A DNA stretch of 64,000 nucleotides. Origin: Gloeopeniophorella convolvens. Taxonomy: Eukaryota; Basidiomycota; Agaricomycetes; Russulales. The notes under the pieces were generated by a model. The model was given only the letters and a program-made list of their open reading frames with translations, searched no databases and was not told the origin of the DNA. Where the stretch lies: NCBI GenBank assembly GCA_022496205.1, contig WTXD01000001.1, positions 868,001 through 932,000 of the forward strand, written 5' to 3'. Below are positions 22,668 through 32,577 of this stretch, one piece after another. A program made the position numbers and the translations under genes. Each line of letters begins with the position of its first letter. Position 1 is the stretch's first letter.

Positions 22668-25600
22668 ATGCCAGAAGCACGAGATCGGGAGGTGTTTAGA
22701 GAGGTACTCACATTCACATCTTGTTGTTACTGCCCGCTTACCGTATAACAGCTGAAGCCAATATGTGTGCCGTTACTCGAAAACTCGTTTCTCACTCCTG
22801 CCATCATCCCTCGGGTCTTATCCCTTCTTGGAGACCTCCATAATGTTCTCCAAAAACATCACAACTCGGGTTTCAATTTCAACCCATCGCTCGTCTCTTA
22901 TACCATGTTCCCTCTGACATCAATACTCCGCCGAAACGAAGCGCCCACTCTCCCAGATCGTATTGTCGAGCTGCTGCTGCTATCCCTCCGAATCCTTTGT
23001 GAGGATTGGTGGTGGTATTGCGATGTCCAGACATGGGAGCAGCTCTTCATGCTCTTCGGTGCTTTCGTGGGGGGCTTGGAGGGCAAGGGTAAAGGGAAGG
23101 AAAGGGACGATGAATCGAAGGAAGCCGCCATCCATTGTCTCATCAGCCTGGCACGGCCTCGCGGGGAGGAAGACGGGCCCACCATGTTGCGCGTGGACTC
23201 TTCCCTTGCCACCTCGACACTATCCAAATACACAGAGCATGCGCGCTCTCCTAGATTTGTCCCGATTCTTGGGCAAACGGTGAACAATCTGACCATGACC
23301 GCCGGGTCACCCTCTCTCCGACTCCAACGCTCCTCGCTGGAACTCCTGTGTATACTGCTCGTCCATTATCTTCCGGAAGACTTCGCTCCCTCTGTTCTCC
23401 CCGGAGTGGTCAGTTCGATGAGCAGGGTCTCATTGGGTGCATCTTCTTCGAAGGGCTGGGCCAATGGCGACATCGTCTCATTGGCTCTATCTGCCATAGG
23501 AGAGGTGATAATCAAGGCTGCTGGCGATGCAGTATGCATTCGGAAAGGCCTTGTCCGCGATGCGACGAGCCTGGATGATCTCGTGGCACTGACCGTGGAA
23601 GACGGCGACAGTGCGAAGGCTCCGATACAGGAGTACTACGTTCCGCGTACGGTTTCTTGGTTAAAAGCAATTTCTTCGCAGCTGCTCATGGCCGTCAATG
23701 CCCTCACCCCGATCGTGTCACACCCCACACCGACCGCCTTACTTGCGATTTGCCGACTGTCATCTTCCCTCTTGGAGTCCACATATCTCACCCTCCCTTC
23801 ATGTCGACCCCTTCTCACGTCTTTCCTCCTGTCGCTCAACCAATCTTCCTACGGTTCTGTATCAACGAGCGCATACGAATTCCTAATCAGACTTACGGGT
23901 CCAACCTCGAAAATGCGACATTCGTTTCTACAAATTCTTCTACAAATGACGGGCGATATATTGTCAACTCTTCCGCGACTCCTCCCTACTCGCGCCGATT
24001 CCAAAGTCGAGCATCTTGCTACTCAGATAGAAGCAGTTTGCCACCTCGCTACGTCTCCATCCGCGGACCATTCCGAGAGTTTTTCCGTCTTATCCAAAGG
24101 TATCGGGAAGCTTCTCGGACCCATGGGAGGTATCGAGCGGTGGGGTTGGCGCTTGCTTAACGTCATGGAGTTCGACCTGCCTTCCATCACTGTTACAGAC
24201 GTTCCTGCGGCACGTCTGATACTGGAGAGTGGAACAGATAGCTACCCTCTTCACTTCCCGGGAGTCTTCCTCAAGCATGTAACAACTCGGAGTGCTTATA
24301 TGTCTCTGGAACGCATGTTCAGGGCTCTGGGCCATGCTGGCGGTCAGGACTGTATTTATGCTGTCGAATGGTTCGCGGCTGTCGGAAAGAGTCAAAGGGA
24401 CACTCGAGGCGTGTCGTCGCTTTGGCTTGCTTGCCGTATATTGGAGGGGATTGCAGGTGTCTCGTTGGGCAATACCGATGACATCATCCCTCGACGTTCG
24501 CCACGAATCGACAAGACTTCTCGGGGGTTAGCCAGGAGTATCGCAGAAATCTGGGACGCGGAGGACATAGACGATGAAATTGCCCCTGATGCTCAGAATG
24601 ATCCAGCAGAGGGCGTCCCAGACGTCGAGCATGTGCAGGGTTTAATCGTATTGGACCAATCCTTACGCATCGGGCACAGAAAGTTCGTGGATCCACAACG
24701 ACAAATTTTCCAGCCAGTGCTCCATAGCATGATGGCCTTGCAAGTGCTGTCTGTGACTGCAAGGATCCTCCAGGCGCAATTCACGTCATTATTACTCCAA
24801 GCTCTCTACCCCGTCCTCCACTCCATTGTTTCAACCGCATCACAGCTATCTGAATCGGGCCTCGCTGCCCTAGGAACCATAGCCTTCAGTACCTCATACG
24901 CTTCCCCAGCCAACTTTCTACTCTCAAATTTTGACTACGCTCTCGACGCTATCTCTCGCCGGCTTACTAGACAACGGTTGGACATCGATGCGATCAAGGT
25001 TCTCCTGGTTCTGGTACGGCTCACTGGGCGCAACATCATTCAGAAAGCCACCGATGTCGTCGAGGAGTGCTTCGATAGGTTGGACGAGTATCACGGCTAC
25101 GACGTTATCGTGGACGGGCTTGTCGAAGTATTGCTCGAGGTCATCAAGGTTGCAGAGGGCGACGAGGATAGCCATGCGGTTCGTTCAGAGGACCCAGGGC
25201 TCGTCGTATCGATCCCTCCAGATGGTACTCGCATGGAAGCCTTCGAGAAGTGGTTCGAAACTAGGAGCGACGTTCACAGCGCGGAGGATGACACTGCAGA
25301 TTACGGCCCGGCGCCGCGGAGGCCGTGGGGGAAAAATGTCGACGAAGACGAGGAAGCAGAATCAGGGGAGAGCCAGAACCCCACCAACCCTGACGCGGAG
25401 GCCGCGGGGCCTGTCCAAGCGTTAGCAAAGCAAGTCGTATCCAGGACGATCTACTTCCTCACACACACTTCCGCGACTATTCGGGCGAAGATCCTGGACC
25501 TGCTTTCCGCAGCGGTACCAGTTCTACCCGAATCAGCTTTGCTGACCTCTATCCATCAAGCATGGCCATTTATCCTCAACAGACTATCTGACTCTGAACC

Positions 25601-26117
25601 CTTCGTGGTTACCGCTGCAGCAGGGCTCATCGAAGCTCTATCCACGCATGTGGGCTCTTATATGCACCGAAGGATATGGGACGACATCTGGCCCCGCTTC
25701 AGAGAGATGCTCAAGAGTCTTGAAGCTTCCGACTCGAAGAGTGCTCTGGCTAGGCGAGGAGTGGGATCGGTTGGCACGGAGTCCGCATACACTCAATCCC
25801 ATAGGCTGTATCGGTCTATGATCAAGACGATGACCGCGGCAGTGAAGAACGTGCAGGTCAACGACGCGCTCGCTTGGGAGGTGCTCCTCCGATTCAGGCG
25901 TTTTCTACACAGCCAAGCGCATGAAGAACTGCAGACATCCGCAGTCGCATTATTTGTTGCAGCAGGAAGAAAGAACGCAGACGCAGTGTGGCTTGTTTTG
26001 TCCTTCACGGGTGCTAGCGGTGAATCTACAGCTGCGTTCTTGCGGAGAGTAGTATGGGACGTCAGCAAAAATATGGGTAGTATATTACAAGAAATAGATC
26101 AACAAGTACAGTTGTAG
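22668..26117 (+). CDS. TTI1: TEL2-interacting protein 1 (TTT complex, HEAT repeats)
   Basis: Part of the Tel2-Tti1-Tti2 co-chaperone that stabilises PIKK kinases such as TOR and ATM/ATR. Exon 1 is 22668-22703 (12 codons), exon 2 is 22752-26117; 1133 aa, close to the family length. The splice joins MPEARDREVFRE to LKPICVPLLENS, the family's usual start. The remainder is alpha-helical HEAT repeats. The blocks LLLQALYPVLHSIV, ATIRAKILDLLSAAVPVL and HQAWPFILNRLSDSEPFV agree with TTI1 of other eukaryotes. An acidic loop (DEDEEAESGESQ) lies near residue 880. Its stop is 18 bp from the stop of the convergent dCMP deaminase gene. Confidence 0.88.
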
Positions 26118-26135
26118 TTTTACAACGCTATGTTA

Positions 26136-27656
26136 CTAGCACTCCTGGTGTGACTGCTGAGTTTGACGATGTCTCCTCAAAGTGACCCCGGCGTCTTTGA
26201 ATATTTTTGCCGAGGCGTCATCACTGTCACGATTAACCGACCTGCGAATCGATCGCCTCGAGCCACTTACACTTTATAACTGAGGTTGTAGACCACCTCT
26301 CTGACTCCTGTCTGTACGATCTTCACTGTGCAAGTAAGACACGGGCAGCTGTAAACAGATGAGCAGATAAACGGGGGAAGCCCAGAAGCGAGATCGGTGG
26401 GCTGACGTGTTACAGTACAGTGTGGCCCCTTCGACGCGTTCCCGGCCAGCTTCGAGTAGCGCGTTTTCTTCAGCATGCAGACAAAGACAGCTTTCTTGTT
26501 CGATATGCCCGTTGCAACGTCCGCATCCACCCTCGCTGCAATTCGTAAGGCCACGAGGCGTTCCGTTGTAGCTAAAACGAGAATGCGTTAAGTGGGTGCG
26601 ACCTGATATGTGACGTCTTTTTTTACCCTGTGGCAACTATTCGTTTGTCACGCACCAAGATTGCGCCGACACGCCTTTTCATGCAATTCGATCTCATAGA
26701 TGCAAGGGAAGCCAAAGTCTGCGGGCAAGTTAACCTGGGATCTTGGTGGTTAGATGGCCTCCATACCATGAAATAGGAATCCCAGCTCGGTCTCAAGCGG
26801 TCTGGATCTACCAGGTTTAGGCCATCCAGATACGAATGGAAAGTCGCGACGGTATCAAAGTTGTTGATGACGTGCAATGTCACATATTTCTGCAGGCTAC
26901 AGAGAGGCGTTGGATGACTGTCCTCATTTTGTTCCGCCAGGCCATCTTGAGAATGAAGATTGTGTCTACGACCGTAAACATCTGCGTCGTTCTCCATGAC
27001 GAAAGCATCCAGGGATCCCGCCTGAAAACTGCAGTGAAAACGTGCGTTACGGAGACGAATACGTTTACAAGAGAGGACGAACTCGTCAGAACGACGGAAT
27101 CTATCCACGATCGGGCCATCGATGCTAATGAGCATGAAGAAAGGACGCTTGATGAACATTCGAATCACTTGTTCCGTCCGCAGGTCCTGAGTCACGAAGT
27201 TGGAACGCCAATTCCGCGTTACATGCTCGAGTAATTCCATCGCAGACGGGAACCACAACGGTTGTTCGCGGATCTTCTTGGGGAAATGAGACGATGTTGG
27301 CGAAGGCGCAGCGGAGGACAAGGACAGGAAAGAGTTTGAAGAAAGTCTGTTCCTATGCATTATGTCTCCATCAAGGGCGTCCTGAGGGTCAAATGTCGTA
27401 TTGGTATCAAAGCCGTGACCATCTCCGAAAGAGAAGAGTTGGTTGTGATCGCGAGAAGGGACCTGGAAGACATGATATGGCTTTGTGATTGGAAAGTAAG
27501 CAAAGGGCAAAGGCAGCCGACCTCAGCGTGCTCTACGGCACTGATTTCATCCTGTCCTTGACCTAAAATCCGCACAGGTACAAAGTTCCTTCCTGTGAGA
27601 TATGTCTCTAGAGAGGATTTACCAGAGAATCTGGTGCCTACGACTGCGATGAACAT
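26136..27656 (-). CDS. DCD1: Deoxycytidylate (dCMP) deaminase
   Basis: Zn-dependent enzyme converting dCMP to dUMP for dTMP synthesis. Exons 27656-27537, 27480-26767, 26718-26627, 26571-26407, 26348-26271, 26223-26136; 418 aa. N-terminal MFIAVVGTRFSGKSSLETYL is a P-loop of nucleotide-kinase type (G7xxxxGKS), as in yeast Dcd1. The deaminase half has WDSYFM/TLASLASMRSNC, MKRRVGAILVR, GYNGTPRG, the zinc site CLHAEENALLEAG and NTCPCLTCTVKIVQ. The last exon, DDASAKIFKDAGVTLRRH, is recovered only by splicing at GTAAGT near 26270; without it the ORF would end early. The first intron (27536-27481, GTAGAG donor) is the least certain border. Confidence 0.93.
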
Positions 27657-27716
27657 GGAATAAAGGTGCACAACGTCACCGGAGCTTCGAAGTTGCGCCC
27701 AGTACAATATTTCAAG

Positions 27717-27730
27717 CCCTAACCCTAAAC
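27717..27730. promoter_or_regulatory. Telobox-like motif upstream of dCMP deaminase
   Basis: CCCTAACCCTAAAC, two tandem copies of the telomere unit, sits 61 bp upstream of the dCMP deaminase ATG. Short teloboxes bound by TRF/Tbf-like proteins occur in promoters of growth genes in fungi and plants. Here the role is inference. Confidence 0.4.
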
Positions 27731-27894
27731 ACGGTTCTGTGGTGGTGCTCCCCGCGGCTATCCACTTGGATCAACTGGAAGTTCGAGCGCCTTAGAACAC
27801 ATATATTATACGACCGCCACGTCCTAATGGAACTGATGCAACTCTTCTTCCATACGAAGCCAATGCTGCGATCAGCACAGTACGCACTCCAAAG

Positions 27895-28897
27895 CTATGC
27901 AGTAGCCCCTCTCAGAAGCAATTGAGTTTTTGCCGCCCTTCTTTGTTTTGCCGCCAGACGTTCTTCCATCCTCCGTTCCTTCGCGGCTTTCATATCTTTC
28001 GGGGCAGAGGTCAACATCTGCTTTATATGTGATGGCTCTAGGGAAACAGCTTGCAAAGGCGCTAGCAAAGAATCAGGAAGGTCGGGAATGGCGCTGAGGA
28101 GGTGTTCCAAGCTGCTTAGCCCGGGAGTGGATTCCTATGGCACATGTCAACGGCCATAGAGTGTGGATGGCGAACCTTACATCAAGCGCCAGCACGGATA
28201 CGCGCTTCAAACATAAAGAGCTGGCGAGCTTATGTTGCGCCCCTACGGGAAGGTGCACGACCTTGATCTTGCGATCTTCGGGCCTTGTCGAATTACACAA
28301 CGCAACGAGCTGGGGGAGGTGAGCCACGAGGACGGGAGTGTCGAGGTCCGCGTAACATATGAAGACCACCTCGGTCAAACGCCGAGACACGTTGGTGGTC
28401 GACTCGGATGCGACCAGGGCCATGCGATTTGACCGGTTTTCTATTTCGAGAACCTTGGTAACTTCATTAATCCCAACTGTCATGTGCAGAAGAATTGGAG
28501 GGGCGAGAGGAGGGTCACATATTTCCTCATTGACCAGTACCTCCATTTTGGCCCCATCGCTCGCGTAGCCGTCTGCATGCTTCTCATCGGGGTTCCTGGT
28601 AGCTGTGCGCTTCCTTTCTCGTCGCGCAGCCTGAATCAACCGGTGATATGCGACCACTCCATCAAAGAGTGCAGTTAGCTGAAGCAGTATGCTGTGTTGT
28701 AGGTCAGACGACGCATGAGGCCTGCCAGTGAATGAGAATCAGGTAGATAACCAAGAAAAAAAAGGGAATATCTATTACCACTCTATGTCAAAAGGGCTTC
28801 CCAGGACACTTTTGTAGACAATTTTACGATCAGTGGCATGCCGGCGGTTGGCACGCCGGGAAGTGTTGGTGTATGATCTTGCTGCGTTGTCAGACAT
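27895..28897 (-). CDS. POP3: RNase P/MRP subunit POP3-like protein
   Basis: Protein subunit of RNase P and RNase MRP, nucleolar, with an L7Ae-like fold. Exons 28897-28779, 28721-28181, 28134-27895; 900 nt, 299 aa. Splicing gives RKIVYKSVLGSPFDIEWP then HSILLQLTALFDGVVAYHRL, the diagnostic N-terminal pattern of the Pop3 family (KxVxK..L..P..I.WP). The middle holds EVVFICYADLDTPVLVAHLPQLVALC, similar to L7Ae-type proteins, and the C terminus is very basic (AAKERRMEERLAAKQRRAAK). All three exons keep frame. The family call rests on the pattern, not on an alignment. Confidence 0.78.
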
Positions 28898-30498
28898 GTG
28901 ACCGAGGTACTCAGCCAAAGGACTGCGAGCTGACGAGCGCTGACGGTTCTGTCGTCCTGAATGTGGGAAACTAGTACAAGATTATGGTAGGAGAGACAGC
29001 TTACTTTCGGGTGGAGCGGGTGGCTAGGTTCGAACCGTACCCACACAAGCACCAAACATCCCTGAGTCCAAAGCGCGCGCAAGTGCAGCTGGAGTGACCC
29101 CGGGATACCGGGTACCGGTTAATGTCGGGCCGAGGGAACCAACATCTCGTTATGTAAGGGATATATAGCAGCAGTCGCCCAGGGGCGGGTGGCACGATCT
29201 TAGCAGATCAACCAAATATAGATCTTGTGCTTGCGCTGCGCTGGTGGCGGCGCGGAACGCGCACTGGTTCGAAGATCTACTAAGCTGCGCCGGCGCCGTT
29301 TGATGCAAGGTTCTCCGTTTCGTGCAATCTCATGAAACGTGCTTTCATACCCGGGGAACTTGTCAAGGTGACTCACAACTTTCAAGGAGTCATATTCGCA
29401 CGTAAACGTGTTGGTATGATCCGGTTGCTGCTTGTACTCTCCCTTTTCAGCTACAGTAGCGACAGAGCGATAGGCCCGCGGGCACGAGACTTACGTGGGG
29501 CGAGCCAGAACGAGCCCCTGGCGTGTGACATCATGCAATGCATCATGGGCTGCGCGGCCAGGCTCACGACGACAGCAAGCGAACACCCCATCCTTTCCTG
29601 TCCTTTCCTTCTCAGCCACCACCCCGCAGTACTACAAATTTTCGAGTACTACATTGGTGTATTATACATGTGGTGGCCTTGCAACCCATCCGATGTAGCG
29701 GCGCATTATTCCACAGTCGGGATGGATCGATGGAACAAAGTGCCACATATGAGGGTATTCACTCTCCGTCGTTCGCGAGGCCGCGTGTCCCGTGATGCCA
29801 TTGGAATCACGAATACGGAAGGCCGAGAGGTTCCCTCCACAGAACCTCCCGTGCCCGTGGGCCTACAGTATCGTTCTGTCGCTAGCTGTCACAGTTCCAA
29901 AACTCACTGCAACGAGGTGCATGTTCCCCCGATATTACATACTTAGTACCATCTCCGACAACTGTGAGGGCTGACACTAGCAGCATTCATCAATTAAGTT
30001 CGGTACGTGCCATCGATGCTCCGGTATCGGCGTCTATACAATAACATCCTTCCTCGATACTCTGTAGGCTTACTTCAACCAGCACCGTGACTCACATGGA
30101 TGTTGAAATCTCCAACACTGACACCCCAGGCCCAGGCTCCAAACGAGGATCGACCACAGTGTTACTATTGTCCCACAGCAATCTTGGCTTACATTAATCC
30201 AGGGCTGCGTTCTCGCCAGAACTTCGGCGCTGTCACACACACATTTGGATTAGAGGCCCGTTGGGATTGTCGTACTCGTGCCATGGGGCTGTGCCATTTT
30301 GCGCTTCACGACGAAGCCGCCCAGAAAAGCTCAGGCACAGCCGACTGCTGTAGAATCTGACGGGATCCAAGAAGGACGCTCATCTAGATCTCTTCGCGAT
30401 GGTTTTAACCGCTTTCCCTAGTTTTGGTCTTGTGCTGTGCTTCGAACAGGACGCTGTTCGGTACGGGGAGTCAGCGGCTCAACTAAATGATATCTCCT

Positions 30499-30522
30499 AA
30501 CAAGCAACAAGCAACAAGCAAC
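30499..30522. repeat. Three tandem ACAAGCA heptamers
   Basis: The sequence AACAAGCAACAAGCAACAAG repeats with period 7 immediately upstream of the TATA box of the GNAT gene. It could be simple slippage or a transcription-factor site array. Confidence 0.6.
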
Positions 30523-30525
30523 TTG

Positions 30526-30533
30526 TATAAAGG
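30526..30533 (+). promoter_or_regulatory. TATA box of the GNAT gene
   Basis: TATAAAGG is 104 bp upstream of the ATG at 30630 and follows the heptamer repeat. Confidence 0.55.
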
Positions 30534-30629
30534 CTTTCAGCTCGAAGGTTCAGCTCTGTTGTACCCGTCTCTCCCTCAACGTGCCACTCTCAGCAGAACC
30601 CTTTCGACCACAGCCCCCTCCGCATTCGC

Positions 30630-31706
30630 ATGCCTTCTTTAGCACCGAAGCACACTGTGAACATATATCCTCTTGCATCTACACTCCCCGCTTCCGTCTG
30701 GGACGCTTTTCGGGACGATGAACGTGGCTCGAATATCATGCTTCCACATGCACAAAAAGCCCTATCTACTGAACATGGGGAAGACACTCAACTCTGGTTA
30801 ACCTGCACCACGTTCCAGGCTATCGATGCAGACCCAATCTTGGAACTTGTACTATCCTGCACGGAAGGCCCCTTCGGTTCCTACCCCATATTTATCTTTT
30901 CTGCAGTCCCATTCAGCTCTCTCACTGAGGATTTCCTTCATCCCCGCATCCAACTTCTCGTGCATGCACTTTTGTCACACGTTTCTCCAAATCGGGTGTT
31001 CTCTGTTTTCGCGCCAGACCCGGTCGCCAGGATGTTCAGCCGCATCTGGTCATATTCTACAAAAATCGGCTATTACGAGAAGCCCTACTACGCAGCCAAA
31101 CTTACCTACTGCACCTCAGAATCCTTCAATGACAAGAGGATGACCAGCTTCCCTAATCTGGCTTACGTCCCACGATTAGCCACCGAAGATGACCTTGCTG
31201 CGGTCGCGGAGCTGTGTCAACGGTTCTCTGATACTTCGGTATGTGCCAGTTTTTTTTTTCAGTTTTTGCGCAGCTGACAGCTGTGAACCCAGGAACCATT
31301 TGTGCTGACTGCAAAGCGTGCTCGCAAAGAAGCAAAACACCTTATCCGCCAGGGTGTCATGTGGGTTCTCGAAGCCCAGCAACCCGGCCGGAGACCAGAA
31401 ATTTCGTCCATTGTGGCGGTGACAAGACAGTCGGAGCATGTCGCGGGGATCACGAAAGTTTTCACAAGCCCAAGCTGGAGACAGCGTGGTTGTGCAGAGC
31501 GCCTAGCCCGTCACGTAACGAAACGCTTGCTTGGGAAGAAGCAGTGCGTCGTTCTGTATGTAGCCCACGACAACCCTGCGGCTGCTGGCGTTTACCATCG
31601 TGTCGGCTTTGTTGGCCTGGAGGACTCGAAGCGGAAATTTGAAGGTGTTGATCCTTGGCTGGAAGTTGGATTTGACCGGGATCTCGTCACTCTCGGGCAT
31701 TGGTAA
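30630..31706 (+). CDS. GNAT-family N-acetyltransferase
   Basis: Acetyl-CoA-dependent acyltransferase, substrate unknown. Exons 30630-31238 and 31293-31706; 340 aa. The GNAT fold is in the C-terminal half: ISSIVAVTRQSEHVAGITKVF (beta-4), the acetyl-CoA loop SPSWRQRGCAERLARHV (R-x-x-G-C-A in place of Q-x-x-G-x-G/A), then VVLYVAHDNPAAAGVYHRVGF, where N-x-A-x-x-x-Y-x-x-x-GF is the classic motif B. The N-terminal 200 residues have no clear family, which is common for Agaricomycete members. The intron has a run of nine T before its acceptor. Confidence 0.85.
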
Positions 31707-32577
31707 AGCCGTCTGATTTTGATTCACTTCCTTGGCGCGGACGTACAACTTCGTTCCAGCATTGTGTCAATTATCTTTCCCTTTGTTCATGGACGCAGCC
31801 TCTAGACTGGACTTCTTTTCTCCATCCACCTTGCGTCCGCAACGTGTGCCTGCCAGGACTACAGAACCTGTAATTACCCATATTTAAGTTTCAACTTAAT
31901 AATTCCTGAGCTTTACATAACATCAGTCTAGCTATTCGATCAGATAATAAGTACCGCTTACCATCTCGAACTCGAGTGATATTCAACAGCACTTCATCAG
32001 CTCTCGCCCGTGCAACCACACGGCGTCCTTTGGCTCGCTTATAGGTGAGAAAATGCCGAGTTTTCTGTGACTCTGGCTCGAACTATCTCTGACAAGACAT
32101 CAAAGTCTCCGCTTGGTTTGGCATTCTTTGGCACCGGTCCCGCACACATTGAATCGATATTGAATTGCGTCATCTTCCGAGTCGGCCTTGCCAGATCACG
32201 CGTACAACCTCGCGTCAACCTCCAGCGAGCACCGGCCAGCCCGAGGACCTCACAGTGCCACAACTTGGTCTTGATTGGGACATCGCAACCAGATCGCAAC
32301 TCCTTCAATTTCAATTTTTCTCAGCGGACTCCATTCAATTAACGGCTCTCTGGTCATGGTGTCACGCACCCGGGCTAGGGTAGCCCGTGAAACTAGTGGC
32401 AGTGTTTCAATCCATGTCTGCCATTGCCCACCCTGTAGTCTGCACGAAGACCAGGCCAGCCTAGATTTAAACATTTCAAGCTATCTTTACCGTTCAATTC
32501 CTTTGGAATGTCAACGCCGTGTTCCCCAGTTCCGGAATACTGTTTGCCCATCTGGCATAACTCGGCAGCAAGAGGCC
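31707..32577. other. Intergenic region GNAT to arrestin-like gene
   Basis: About 870 bp, AT-richer than its surroundings near 31860-31960. No coding signal or repeat that I can support. Confidence 0.45.

Larger units (their letters stand above)
28898..30629. other. 1.7-kb stretch without a recognisable gene
   Basis: The longest gene-poor part of the left half, between divergent POP3 and the GNAT gene. The plus-strand ORF at 29332-29946 (204 aa) and minus ORFs have no domain, no consistent splicing and no coding-like composition. A palindrome GGTTCGAACC at 29027-29036 resembles a tRNA B box but no cloverleaf forms. A heptamer repeat and a TATA box lie at the right end. Confidence 0.5.

Noticed and set aside
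27717..27730. True telomere or chromosome end
   Set aside because: Only two repeat units, with ordinary genes on both sides.
29027..29036. GGTTCGAACC palindrome as tRNA B box
   Set aside because: Neither strand forms a five-pair T stem or an acceptor stem, and no A box lies at the right distance.
29332..29946. 204-codon plus-strand ORF as a gene
   Set aside because: No domain, odd composition (many Cys/His/Arg), no splice support; long random ORFs are expected in this GC range.
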